From: Arthrobacter sp. MYb23
Lineage (GTDB): Bacteria > Actinomycetota > Actinomycetes > Actinomycetales > Micrococcaceae
Assembly (NCBI RefSeq): GCF_002979775.1
Contig: NZ_PCPR01000001.1
Coordinates: forward strand, 372,001-436,000
Direction of reading: 5' to 3'
DNA length: 64,000 bases
The notes under the pieces were generated by a model. It did no database searches and had not been told where the DNA came from. It saw only the letters and a list, made by a program, of their open reading frames with translations. Each line of letters starts with the position of its first letter. Within the stretch, counting starts at the first letter, position 1. A program made the translations under genes and the position numbers. Below, one piece after another: positions 35,883-44,202 of this stretch.

Positions 35883-37088
35883 TTAAACGTCGAAGTCGAC
35901 GGTAACTTCTTCGCTGGTGGGGTGGGACTGGCAGGTGAGGACGTAGCCCTTATCCAGCTCGTCCTGCTCAAGGGCGTAGTTCTCATCCATGGTCACCGTA
36001 CCGGTGATCAGCTTGGCGCGGCAGGTGCCACAGACTCCGCCGGCGCACGCGAACGGAACGTCCGGGCGGACGCGCAAAGCCGCGTTGAGGATGGACTCGC
36101 GGGCGTGGGTGGGGCTGGCAACATCGCCGGTCAACCCGTCCAGGGTGAAGGTGATCTTGTACGTGTCCTGCGATTCGTCGGCCACCACCGGACGGCCGGC
36201 GTTGCCCTCGGGACGGTCCGGACGGCCCGTGGTGAACAACTCGAAACGCACGTGCTCAGGTTCCACGCCGCGGGAAGCGAGGGTGTCACGGCACAACTGG
36301 ACCAGCTCGAACGGCCCGCACAGGAACCACTCGTCCACATCCTCGGCCCGGATAGCACTGCTGAGGAGGGCCTGCAGTTTCTCGGAATCGATACGCCCGG
36401 TCATCAGCGGCGCGATGCGCTGCTCCCGCGACAACACGTGGTGCAACGCCAGACGCGAAGGGTACTTGTCCTTCAGATCCGCCAGCTCCTCAAGGAACAT
36501 GACGTCCATGGCAGCTTTGTTGGCGTAAACGAGGTCAAACGTGGTCTCCGGATTGGCCGCCAGCAGCGTCCTCGCAATGGCGATGACCGGGGTGATGCCC
36601 GAACCCGCAGCGATCGCCACGAAGTTACCCGGCTCCCCCGCCAGCTCCTCCGGGTGATTCATGGAGTTCATGACGTTGTGCTGGACCGACGCGCCGTCCT
36701 TGCCGTGCCGCGAGATGAACGCACCCTGCGGGCTCATGACATCCAGGACGTCACCAGCCTTGAGATCGGCATTTGCCCAGGTGGAAAAGAGGCCGCCCAG
36801 GTCCTTCTTGATGGCCACGCGGATCTCGCTGCTGCCGTCCTCGAAGCTGCGCGGCTCTGCGCAAATCGAGTAACTGCGGCGGACCTCGTGCGGCTCGCCC
36901 TGCTCATCCGGCAACGTGGTGCGAAGGGCCACGTATTGGCCGGGCAGGTAGTCGTACTGCCCGGCAAGCTCGGCCGGAACACCAAACGTGACCTCAATGG
37001 CATCGTCCGTGAGGCGCCGGACTTCCGAGACGGTCAGGTTATGGAAAGACGCACGACGGCGGCTGGCCGTCTGTGTTTCGGTGGTCAT
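35883..37088 (-). CDS. paaE: PaaE, reductase of the phenylacetyl-CoA epoxidase
   Basis: This 401-residue electron-transfer subunit carries NADPH electrons to the PaaABC oxygenase. Domain order: FAD-binding (about 20-130; RRSYSICAEP), NAD(P)-binding (GSGITPVIAIARTLL; WFLCGP) and a C-terminal plant-type [2Fe-2S] domain with CAGGVCGTCRAKLITG and a later Cys (LTCQSHP). The ATG at 37088 follows AAGGAAG; the open frame reaches 37175 but overlaps paaD. E. coli PaaE is shorter (356 aa); the extra is mostly N-terminal and in the linker. Confidence 0.95.
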   Translation of the reverse strand: MTTETQTASRRRASFHNLTVSEVRRLTDDAIEVTFGVPAELAGQYDYLPGQYVALRTTLPDEQGEPHEVRRSYSICAEPRSFEDGSSEIRVAIKKDLGGLFSTWANADLKAGDVLDVMSPQGAFISRHGKDGASVQHNVMNSMNHPEELAGEPGNFVAIAAGSGITPVIAIARTLLAANPETTFDLVYANKAAMDVMFLEELADLKDKYPSRLALHHVLSREQRIAPLMTGRIDSEKLQALLSSAIRAEDVDEWFLCGPFELVQLCRDTLASRGVEPEHVRFELFTTGRPDRPEGNAGRPVVADESQDTYKITFTLDGLTGDVASPTHARESILNAALRVRPDVPFACAGGVCGTCRAKLITGTVTMDENYALEQDELDKGYVLTCQSHPTSEEVTVDFDV

Positions 37089-37098
37089 GGCTGCTTCC

Positions 37099-37671
37099 TT
37101 AGAGGACTTTGAAGTAGTCGAACGGTTCCTTGCAGTCCTGGCAGACGAACAACGCCTTGCAGGACGTGGAACCAAAGCGGGTGAGTTCCTTGGTGTTCAA
37201 CGAGTTGCACTGGGGACACTTGACGGCGAGGCTCAGGCGCACTGGACCGGAGTGTCCGCCTGCTGCAGCCATGCCACTGGGCGGAGCGATCCCGTACTCC
37301 TCCAACTTGGACTTGCCGGACTCGGTCATCCAGTCAGTGGTCCACGCCGGAGACAACACCAGGTTGACGTGCACACTCGCGTAGCCCTCCTTCACGAAGG
37401 CGGTCCGCAGATCGTCACCAATGGCGTCCATCGCCGGGCAACCCGAGTACGTGGGCGTGATGGTGACCTCGACGGCGGTACTTGAGGCGCCGCCGTCGTG
37501 CTGGTCTGCCGCTTGCGTCGGGAAGACGCGAACTCCACGCAGGATACCCAGGTCCTCAATGGTGAGGACGGGGATCTCCGGATCACAGACCGTGGACGCG
37601 ATGTCCCAGGCCCGCTGCTCAGCTGTCTTTTCCATGTCTCCTGCACGGGCAATGGTTGCCATGCTGGTCAC
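37099..37671 (-). CDS. paaD: PaaD, [Fe-S] maturation factor of the phenylacetyl-CoA epoxidase
   Basis: This 190-residue protein has the DUF59/MIP18 domain (VCDPEIPVLTIEDLGILRGV; TPTYSGCPAMDAI) and a C-terminal zinc-ribbon-like CPQCNSLNTKELTRFGST...CQDCKEPF. PaaD is thought to deliver iron-sulphur clusters to PaaE. Its start overlaps the paaC stop (ATGA at 37668-37671). MATIARAG at 37662 is a near alternative start. Confidence 0.93.
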   Translation of the reverse strand: MTSMATIARAGDMEKTAEQRAWDIASTVCDPEIPVLTIEDLGILRGVRVFPTQAADQHDGGASSTAVEVTITPTYSGCPAMDAIGDDLRTAFVKEGYASVHVNLVLSPAWTTDWMTESGKSKLEEYGIAPPSGMAAAGGHSGPVRLSLAVKCPQCNSLNTKELTRFGSTSCKALFVCQDCKEPFDYFKVL

Positions 37672-38612
37672 CAGCTCGCGCCTGGATGTTCGCGGGCCAG
37701 AACCTGCATTTCAGCGAGGATGTAGCCCAGGAACTCGGAGTGCTTGCCGCGCCGCCCGCCGCCCAATGACTGCGGGACACCGGGGATTTCCAGCTCGGCC
37801 TCAGCCATGATGTCGCCGGTGAGGCGATCAAATTCCGCGCGGAGGCTGGACGGCTGAACAGTGACTCCAGCCGCAGCCAGGCGGGTGGTGAGTTCATCGT
37901 CCTCAAAGAGTTCTTCCACATACGGCCACACGAGCTTGAAGCCCTGGATGATGCGTGCACGGGACTCGTCCGTGCCACCGGCCAGTCGAAGCACCCACTG
38001 CGCGCTGTGGTCGCGGTGGTAATCCACTTCTTTCACGGCCTTCGCGGAGATGGCTGCGATGGTGGCGTCGGTGGACTCCATGAGCTTGGTGTAGAGCTCG
38101 AACTGGTAGAAGCTCACAATGAACTGCCGGGCAATGGTCACCGCGAAGTCGCCATTGGGCTGCTCAAACAGGTGCGCGGAACGGAACTCGTGCTCGCGGC
38201 GGAAGTACGCGAGATCATCCTCGGACTTGCCCCAGGCTGCGCCGGCGTACGTGAGGAACGAGCGCGCGTGGCCCAGCTGGTCCAGGGCGATGTTGCCGAG
38301 GGCGATGTCTTCTTCCAGTTCGGGAGAACGGGAAATCCAGTGGCCCAGGCGCTGGGCGAGGATCAGGCCGTCGTCGCCGATGCGCAGGGCGAACTCTGCA
38401 ACGTCCTCGGTGGGCTTGACCTGCCCTCTTTGGATTTCGAGCGCAATGTCCTCCGGACGCAACGCATTACCCGGGGTGATGCGGGTGGCGCTGGCCGAGC
38501 CGTCGCCGGATGCGCCTGCACCGTGAACGCCCACGGAGATGTCCCCATGACCGTCGATGGCGAAGTCAGTGTCTTTGGCAGTCTCTTGAGTGCTCACGTC
38601 TTTGGTAGTCAC
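37668..38612 (-). CDS. paaC: PaaC, structural subunit of the phenylacetyl-CoA epoxidase
   Basis: This 314-residue ferritin-fold protein pairs with PaaA. Core motifs: AQRLGHWISRSPELEEDIALGNIALDQLGHAR (in sections), DDLAYFRREHEFR, and KEVDYHRDHSAQWVLRL. Compared with E. coli PaaC (248 aa) it has an N-terminal Gly/Ala/Asp-rich extension of about 55 residues. The GTG start overlaps the paaB stop (GTGA). Confidence 0.95.
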   Translation of the reverse strand: MTTKDVSTQETAKDTDFAIDGHGDISVGVHGAGASGDGSASATRITPGNALRPEDIALEIQRGQVKPTEDVAEFALRIGDDGLILAQRLGHWISRSPELEEDIALGNIALDQLGHARSFLTYAGAAWGKSEDDLAYFRREHEFRSAHLFEQPNGDFAVTIARQFIVSFYQFELYTKLMESTDATIAAISAKAVKEVDYHRDHSAQWVLRLAGGTDESRARIIQGFKLVWPYVEELFEDDELTTRLAAAGVTVQPSSLRAEFDRLTGDIMAEAELEIPGVPQSLGGGRRGKHSEFLGYILAEMQVLAREHPGASW

Positions 38613-39037
38613 AGGTGCTTCACGCCTTCGCTCTTGGTGTAGTACGTCGCGTGGCGGTAATCCTTGCCCTGCGGGGACTCGAAGAAGGAACCCTTGGAGT
38701 CCGGATCGCTGGAGGAAATCGACTCGGCGGGAACAACCCAGATGGAGACGCCTTCATTGCGGCGCGTGTACAGATCGCGGGCATTACGGAGGGCCATGGC
38801 CGCATCCGGTGCGTGCAAGGAACCGGCGTGCACGTGGGACAGGCCGCGGCTGGAGCGGACGAAGACCTCCCACAGGGACCAGGGGGTTTCTTCCGTGGCG
38901 CCGCGCGGGGTGACGGCCGGGCCTGAGGCGGGTGCCGTCGTCGAGCTGTCAGCGTTGGTAGCCGCAACCTTTGGAGCTTCGCGGTTGATTTCGCTGGCGG
39001 CGCTGGCCGGTGCTTCCGGGTTACCGTGAGGAGCCAT
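38609..39037 (-). CDS. paaB: PaaB, bridging subunit of the phenylacetyl-CoA epoxidase
   Basis: The conserved core (WSLWEVFVRSSRGLSHVHAGSLHA..., FFESPQGKDYRHATYYT) fills residues about 53-140 and is the PaaB family domain. E. coli PaaB has 95 residues; here an extra ~50-residue Ala/Pro/Thr-rich leader precedes it. The ATG overlaps the paaA stop as TAATG. PaaB bridges two PaaAC heterodimers. Confidence 0.93.
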   Translation of the reverse strand: MAPHGNPEAPASAASEINREAPKVAATNADSSTTAPASGPAVTPRGATEETPWSLWEVFVRSSRGLSHVHAGSLHAPDAAMALRNARDLYTRRNEGVSIWVVPAESISSSDPDSKGSFFESPQGKDYRHATYYTKSEGVKHL

Positions 39038-40032
39038 TATGCTGCGCTCTCTTTCTGTGCTTGCTTGCGGGCGTAGGCCACTGCGGCTTCGCGCACCCAG
39101 GCACCATTTTCATGGGCCTCACGGCGGCGCTCGACGCGCTGCGAGTTGCAGGGGCCGCGGCCTGCCAGGACTTCCTTGAACTCGTTCCAGTCCAGGGGTC
39201 CGTGCTCCCACTTCTTGGTTTCTTCGTTGAAACGGATGTCCTTATCAGGCAGGGTCAGTCCGAGGACCCGCACCTGCTCCACCATCATGCCCACGAACCG
39301 GCTGCGCAGCTCGTCATTGCTGAAGCGCTTGATGTTCCAGGCCATGGACTGCTTGGAGTTGGGGGAATCGTCATCCGGCGGGCCGAACATCATCAGGGAC
39401 GGCGCGTACCAGCGGTTCACTGCATCCTGGGCCATCTGCTTCTGTGCAGGCGTGCCGTTGGAGAGCTCCAGCAGGATCTCAAAACCCTGGCGCTGGTGGA
39501 ACGACTCTTCCTTGCAGATGCGCACCATTGCGCGACCGTAAGGACCATACGAGGCACGGCACAGGGGCACCTGGTTGCAGATGGCAGCGCCATCAACAAG
39601 CCAGCCAATGGCTCCCATGTCGGCCCAGGAGATGGTGGGGTAGTTGAAGATGGACGAGTACCGGGCTTTGCCGGCGATCAGATCTTCCATCATCTGGTCC
39701 CGGGACTGGCCCAGGGTCTCAGCGGCCGAGTACAGGTACAGGCCGTGACCGGCCTCGTCCTGAACCTTGGCCATGAGGATTGACTTGCGCTTCAAGCTCG
39801 GGGCCCTGGTGATCCAGTTGGCTTCCGGCTGCATGCCAATGATTTCCGAGTGGGCGTGCTGCGAGATCTGGCGCAGCAAAGTCTTGCGGTAAGCCGCCGG
39901 CATCCAGTCGCGCGGTTCGATGCGCGAGTCCTCCGAAATGATGCGATCAAAATACGCCTGTCCGGCTGCCTCCCGCTCCTGCTCTTCCGGGGACAGCTCA
40001 GCGGGCACTGACTGCAGATTCTGCGATGCCAT
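39037..40032 (-). CDS. paaA: PaaA, catalytic subunit of the phenylacetyl-CoA epoxidase
   Basis: This 331-residue di-iron oxygenase epoxidises the ring of phenylacetyl-CoA. Di-iron carboxylate/His motifs include [16 protein letters not shown] and [23 protein letters not shown] before the ATG at 40032 sets the start (the open frame continues to 40095). First gene of the operon; a PaaR-like operator is 19 bases upstream. Ring-opening and beta-oxidation genes other than the paaG-like one, and the CoA ligase, are not in this window. Confidence 0.96.
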   Translation of the reverse strand: MASQNLQSVPAELSPEEQEREAAGQAYFDRIISEDSRIEPRDWMPAAYRKTLLRQISQHAHSEIIGMQPEANWITRAPSLKRKSILMAKVQDEAGHGLYLYSAAETLGQSRDQMMEDLIAGKARYSSIFNYPTISWADMGAIGWLVDGAAICNQVPLCRASYGPYGRAMVRICKEESFHQRQGFEILLELSNGTPAQKQMAQDAVNRWYAPSLMMFGPPDDDSPNSKQSMAWNIKRFSNDELRSRFVGMMVEQVRVLGLTLPDKDIRFNEETKKWEHGPLDWNEFKEVLAGRGPCNSQRVERRREAHENGAWVREAAVAYARKQAQKESAA

Positions 40033-40050
40033 GGTTGCTCCTAATAAATT

Positions 40051-40064
40051 ACCGACCGTTCGTT
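40051..40064 (-). promoter_or_regulatory. Candidate PaaR (TetR-family) operator
   Basis: ACCGACCGTTCGTT lies 19 bases upstream of the paaA start. It matches the core ACCGNNCGNNCGGT that I recall for PaaR of Corynebacterium glutamicum at all but one fixed position. The regulator gene itself is not in the window. Confidence 0.55.
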
Positions 40065-40150
40065 CAGAATATGCGGAGCGGGTGATTTCAGTCAAGCGTT
40101 CCTTCCCCGGTGACGCAGATGCTTAGCCCTGTTTGCGCGGCTCTGCGTTG

Positions 40151-40183
40151 TTGACAAGATCCGCGCTTCCCGCCGTGTTAACT
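40151..40183 (+). promoter_or_regulatory. Possible promoter of the LMW phosphatase gene
   Basis: TTGACA at 40151 is a consensus -35 box; TTAACT or TGTTAA about 19-21 bases on is the best -10 candidate. The spacing is a little long, so the call is tentative. Confidence 0.35.
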
Positions 40184-40231
40184 TGGGGTGGGACCTCGGT
40201 TGTCCCCCTTACCGCTAGAAAAGAGCCTTAC

Positions 40232-40828
40232 GTGGAATCGCCCCAACCCTTCAGGATTCTCACCGTCTGCACAGGGAACATCTGCCGCTCCCCCGTGGCC
40301 GAACGGTTGCTGCAGACCGGGCTGAACCAGGTAAGCCCCGGATCCTTCGAAGTGCGCAGCGCCGGAACACGGGCCATGGTGGGTGAGCCCATCCAGCCAC
40401 TCTCAGCACAAATCATCAGCACGTTCCGCGGCAGCCCGGACGGCTTCGCGGCCAGGCAGCTAACCCCCCGGATCCTCAAGGAAACAGACCTGGTGCTGGC
40501 CATGACCTCCAAGCACCGCGGCGAGGTACTCCAACTGGATGCATCCCTGTTGAAGCGCACCTTCACAGTGCGCGAATTCGCCCGGATGCTGTCCGTGCTG
40601 GAAAACCGTGGTGATACTGTCCCGGCCGGTAACATCACGGAGTTCTGGCGCGCACTCCCCACCCGCGCGGCTTCCGTGCGCCACCTCGCATTGCCGTCCG
40701 ATCCTGCAGACAACGATGTGGTAGACCCCTTCCGACGATCGGAAGAGGTCTACCACCAGATGGAGGATGAGCTGGCCCCGGCCATCCTAGGCATCCTCCG
40801 TTACGCGCGCCTGACGGCGCCGGCCTAG
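40232..40828 (+). CDS. Low-molecular-weight protein-tyrosine phosphatase
   Basis: The 198-residue enzyme has the P-loop CTGNICRSP (Cys13 nucleophile, CX5R) near its N-terminus and a DPADNDVVDPF segment holding the general-acid Asp-Pro. In actinobacteria such Wzb/PtpA-like phosphatases are linked to exopolysaccharide export or signalling; the polysaccharide cluster is about 10 kb away. The GTG at 40232 with AAAGAG upstream gives the normal N-terminus; the open frame begins at 40133. Confidence 0.9.
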   Translation: MESPQPFRILTVCTGNICRSPVAERLLQTGLNQVSPGSFEVRSAGTRAMVGEPIQPLSAQIISTFRGSPDGFAARQLTPRILKETDLVLAMTSKHRGEVLQLDASLLKRTFTVREFARMLSVLENRGDTVPAGNITEFWRALPTRAASVRHLALPSDPADNDVVDPFRRSEEVYHQMEDELAPAILGILRYARLTAPA

Positions 40829-40842
40829 TTGGTTATTGATTA

Positions 40843-41889
40843 TTAGTTAAGGGCGATCACCAGCATCTGGCTGGTGCCGGGGATGCACGTCTGCAGGACC
40901 ACTGCAGGGAATCCGCCGAACACTGCTGCGACGTCATTGGTGCTCCCGGGGTTGGGCACCTGGCCCCTGCCCGTGGCCGTGAAGGTTCCGTAGCCCGGTA
41001 TTGAAACGGTTTCGCCCACGCTGATCCCGGAGAACCGGCCCCACCCTCCACAGAAATCATGCTCGGTGATAAAAGTGGCGTAGGCGTTGGTTGGCGTGTA
41101 ATGAATAGGCCCGATGCAGGCGTCCACCATTGATTGCCCACCGGCTCCAGCAACATAAATGGTCCTCACAGCGGGTGCGGGGGCTGGTGCCGGAGCGGGC
41201 GCAGGAACCACAATCGCGGGAGCGGCGGCCTGTGCTTGCGCAGCCGGTGCGGCGGGGGCTGCAGGTGCTGCAGGTGCTGGTGCCAGCGCTGGAGCGGCCA
41301 CCGCAATGGGCGGTCCCGTGAGCTTCAAAACCTGTCCCGGCACGATCACCGAGTAGGCGCTCAGACCATTGGCAGCCAACATGGCCGTGACGTCCACGCC
41401 ATAGCGCGAAGCGATCGAACCAACAGTGTCACCGGACGCCACCGTGTAGAGGTTGGGATCCCCGGCAGGCGCGGCAGGGGCGGCCTCCACAGCAGCTTGA
41501 GCTGCCGGCTCCGAGGCGGGCGGAGCACCCTCCTGTGCGGGAGCTGCTGGTGCTTCAGCCGGGGCCGCTGCCGCTGCAGGCGCTTCAGCCGCAGGCACTT
41601 CAGCTGGGGGCGCGGCTACTGCCTCCGCATCCTGGATGGGTATAGCCGCGGGCGCTTCGGCACTATCGCCCTTCGAAAACGGTGCTTGGTCCTGCGACAC
41701 CGTCTGGTCAACGTCACCGGAAGGTTGCGTCGCCCAGTTGACCACCCCAAAAAACAGGGGAATCAAAGCTAAAATCGCGAGCACCGCACCGGCAATCAAC
41801 AGCTTGGATTTACTGGACTGCGGCGGCCGAACATTTCTACTGCTCTTGGTTGACAGGGAAGTTTGAAGATCTACGTCATTCATATTCAT
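40843..41889 (-). CDS. LysM protein with a sortase-like C-terminal domain
   Basis: The 348-residue product has a cytosolic start, one membrane helix (about 29-50), an Ala/Pro-rich wall-spanning linker, a LysM domain (about 147-190; YTVASGDTVGSIASRYG) that binds peptidoglycan, a second Ala/Pro linker, and a C-terminal domain of about 105 residues. That domain resembles sortases: TEHDFCGGWGRFSGISVGETV contains a candidate His277 and VVLQTCIPG a candidate Cys335 (TLxTC-like). The Arg that normally follows is absent (SQMLVIAL). So it may be an inactive or altered sortase relative. The start may also be 41883. Confidence 0.8.
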   Translation of the reverse strand: MNMNDVDLQTSLSTKSSRNVRPPQSSKSKLLIAGAVLAILALIPLFFGVVNWATQPSGDVDQTVSQDQAPFSKGDSAEAPAAIPIQDAEAVAAPPAEVPAAEAPAAAAAPAEAPAAPAQEGAPPASEPAAQAAVEAAPAAPAGDPNLYTVASGDTVGSIASRYGVDVTAMLAANGLSAYSVIVPGQVLKLTGPPIAVAAPALAPAPAAPAAPAAPAAQAQAAAPAIVVPAPAPAPAPAPAVRTIYVAGAGGQSMVDACIGPIHYTPTNAYATFITEHDFCGGWGRFSGISVGETVSIPGYGTFTATGRGQVPNPGSTNDVAAVFGGFPAVVLQTCIPGTSQMLVIALN

Positions 41890-42392
41890 GGGAAACCCCG
41901 GACTCCATGGCTCTGGACCGCGCATGACAGGCCGTTATTGGCCCGAATGAGAAAGCGCAGCTACGTATTGGGAGGAGCACCACCCACAAGTGGCGGGGGT
42001 GCAGTCCACCGCTGAGCCGGAGGAACGGAAGTGCAATAACCCTACGAATTCCAATAGTAGGAATGGGCCCTTCCTGCCGCACGAGTAGGAACTACTCGAC
42101 TTTCCTCCGGAGGGCCTGAACGGTTACTTGGGCATTACGCAGTTTCTGGAAATGGACTACTTGCTCAGGCCGGAGTCGCTGCCGTGCAGGCAGCCGTGCA
42201 GGCAGCAGCAGGCTGCCGTGCAGGCTGCCTTGCAGGCAGCAGCAGGCTGCCGTGCAGGCAGCCTTGCAGGCAGGAACCGCTGATCCCCGGGCATGGATCA
42301 AACGGATCAGCGATCGGCTTGCCTGTGCTCCGCCGCAGTACGTTGAGCCAAGCCCCCACGCCCTCACTGCTGCTGCCAACACCAAGGAACTC
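41890..42392. other. 503-base gene-free region with hairpin and repeats
   Basis: No convincing gene lies between the LysM protein and the LCP gene. It holds a perfect 7-bp hairpin CGAGTAG-GAA-CTACTCG (42082-42098), the 34-bp-period array at 42181-42272, and presumably both divergent promoters. Open frames through the array change with strand and are not coding-like. Confidence 0.6.
42181..42272. repeat. Composite tandem array, 34-bp period (12+12+10)
   Basis: The order is 12-mer, 12-mer, 10-mer repeated: GCCGTGCAGGCA twice, GCAGCAGGCT, GCCGTGCAGGCT, GCCTTGCAGGCA, GCAGCAGGCT, GCCGTGCAGGCA, GCCTTGCAGGCA. GGCAGC-AGCAG-GCTGCC forms a perfect 6-bp stem in each full period. The period is not a multiple of 3, which argues against a protein repeat. 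It lies 120 bases upstream of the LCP start. Confidence 0.85.
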
Positions 42393-43457
42393 ATGACGCT
42401 CCCGACCCATGCCCAAAAGCCCTCCGCGGAATCGGGTTCCCGCCGTCAAAAGAACCGCAGGAAGACTGCCCGGAATGTGCTCCTTGGATTCGCGGCCGCT
42501 GTGCTTGTGGTTGGCATTGTTGCCGGGGCCTATGTCTACAACCTGATACAAACATTCGACTCCGGCTCCACCAAAATCGAGAACGCTTTCCCGGAAGAAT
42601 CCACCCGGCCACAAAAAGCCGAGGGAAACACCGCAATGAACATTCTGGTGATGGGCAGCGATAGCCGCGGCGCTGACGTGGATGTGGAAACCAATGCCGC
42701 AACTAACCAGCGTGCGGACACCCTCATGTTGGTGCACCTTCCGGCCGACCGGAAAAAGGCCTACGCAATTTCCCTGATGCGGGATCTGTGGATTGATATC
42801 CCGGGAAAGGGCGAATCAAAGATCAACGCCGCGCTTGCCCACGGCGGTGTCCCGCTCATGGTTCAGACCGTCGAGTCGCTCTTTGACCAGCGCATCGATC
42901 ACGTGGCAATGATCGACTTCGAAGGCTTCAAGGGCCTCACTGACGCTCTCGGTGGCGTGGAGGTTGACATCAAGATTCCTTTCACGCCAAGCTCAGGACC
43001 CATGGCCGGGCAGGAATATGAAGCAGGAAAGCATGCCTTCGACGGCGATGAAGCCCTCGCCTTTGTCCGCGAGCGCTATGCGTTCAGTGATGGCGACTAC
43101 CAGCGCGTTCGAAACCAACAGGCTTACCTCAAATCCATGATCGGCAAGATCATTGCCCGTGAAACCCTGACTAATCCGGTGACCATCAGCAATATGGTCT
43201 CGGCGGTGTCCCCGTTCGTGAGCGTGGACAAGGACTTTGACGCTGCAGCGATCGGTAACCTTTCCCTGTCCATGAAAGATGTCCGCGCCCAAGACACCGT
43301 CATGTTCACCCTCCCTACCATTGGCACGGGAACCTCAACGGATGGGCAGTCGATTGTCCTGGCTGACACCACTGCGATCGCCGACATCGCAGCTGCACTC
43401 TCCAAGGATCAAGTGGGCGTGTACGTTACGGCGCACGCCCTCGACAAAGGACAGTAA
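42393..43457 (+). CDS. LytR-CpsA-Psr (LCP) family protein
   Basis: This 354-residue membrane-anchored transferase attaches polysaccharide or teichoic-type polymers to peptidoglycan. Basic N-terminus, one membrane helix (about 28-52), then the LCP domain: ILVMGSDSRGADVD, NQRADTLMLVHLPADR, ISLMRDLWIDIPG, and EALAFVRERYAFSDGDYQRVRNQQ in sections, which holds the conserved Arg residues. AAGGAA before the ATG at 42393 fixes the start. The unusual repeat array is in its leader. Confidence 0.92.
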   Translation: MTLPTHAQKPSAESGSRRQKNRRKTARNVLLGFAAAVLVVGIVAGAYVYNLIQTFDSGSTKIENAFPEESTRPQKAEGNTAMNILVMGSDSRGADVDVETNAATNQRADTLMLVHLPADRKKAYAISLMRDLWIDIPGKGESKINAALAHGGVPLMVQTVESLFDQRIDHVAMIDFEGFKGLTDALGGVEVDIKIPFTPSSGPMAGQEYEAGKHAFDGDEALAFVRERYAFSDGDYQRVRNQQAYLKSMIGKIIARETLTNPVTISNMVSAVSPFVSVDKDFDAAAIGNLSLSMKDVRAQDTVMFTLPTIGTGTSTDGQSIVLADTTAIADIAAALSKDQVGVYVTAHALDKGQ

Positions 43458-43460
43458 GCG

Positions 43461-44174
43461 TCAGCCGCTGGTGAGGGTGTGGGCACTTCCCCACTTGTTG
43501 AATGGGAACAGGAAACCGTCAACACGGCCAATGATGTCCGCCCGGCCGGCTGTCTTGACGCAGCTGGGCTGTGATCCCACGCTGCGGCATGACGTGACGG
43601 AATCCTCGGAATTGGAGCGGTGGTCGCCCAAGAGAAGGTACTGGTCCCCGCCCAGGTGGATGGGTCCGAAGCAACGCGGCGACCTTGCCGTCGTCGAACA
43701 GTCCGTTCTGCCGCCGACGAACGCGAGGTCTTCGAAGACGTACGGTTCCGCAACGGGGGCACCGTTGACGGTGACCTGACCGCTGGCATCGCAGCATTCC
43801 ACAGTGTCACCGGGCAAACCCACCACCCGCTTCACCAGATATTCGGTGTTGGCAGGACCGATTCCGGTCAGCTCACCAAACCAACCGACTCCTGTACGCA
43901 GGGCGCCCCTATCCGGCGCGGGCCCCCATCCTGTCGGTTTCTTGAAGACAACAACGTCGCCCCGTTGAGGTGCCGAAGCCGTGTAGGCAATGCGGTTCAC
44001 CAGCACGCGGTCGCCAACGTTGAGGGTCTGCTCCATGGACCCCGAAGGCACCGAGTAGACCTTCACCAGGAAACCTTGAACCAAGGAGACCACTATGAGG
44101 GCGAGCAGGACGTGAATCCACGGTGAGCGAAGCGTCCAACGGCGCTTGGCGGCTTTCGTCGTTTGGGAAGTCAT
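43461..44174 (-). CDS. lepB: Signal peptidase I
   Basis: This 237-residue serine-lysine protease removes signal peptides outside the membrane. One N-terminal helix (about 19-37); box B PSGSMEQTL with Ser46; box D YLVKRVVGLPGD with Lys115; box E LLLGDHRSNSEDS. Start ATG 44174; a TTG at 44222 in the same frame overlaps the upstream gene. It follows a Tat-type secreted protein gene by 28 bases and may process it. Two Cys pairs (ECCDAS, SCRSVGSQPSC) are of interest. Confidence 0.93.
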   Translation of the reverse strand: MTSQTTKAAKRRWTLRSPWIHVLLALIVVSLVQGFLVKVYSVPSGSMEQTLNVGDRVLVNRIAYTASAPQRGDVVVFKKPTGWGPAPDRGALRTGVGWFGELTGIGPANTEYLVKRVVGLPGDTVECCDASGQVTVNGAPVAEPYVFEDLAFVGGRTDCSTTARSPRCFGPIHLGGDQYLLLGDHRSNSEDSVTSCRSVGSQPSCVKTAGRADIIGRVDGFLFPFNKWGSAHTLTSG

Positions 44175-44202
44175 GTTTGCGGGCAGGGTCTGAGAACGAC
44201 GT

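Noticed and set aside
40133-40231. N-terminal extension of the LMW phosphatase
   Set aside because: The P-loop would lie 46 residues in; GTG 40232 with an upstream site gives the family-typical N-terminus, and the extension covers the probable promoter.
42181-42272. CRISPR-like array
   Set aside because: Units are 10-12 bases without unique spacers and with no cas genes nearby; it is a simple tandem repeat.
42165-42737. Minus-strand ORF reading through the 34-bp-period array
   Set aside because: The period is not a multiple of three, repeats shift frame, and the ORF overlaps the LCP gene; the array is better seen as non-coding.
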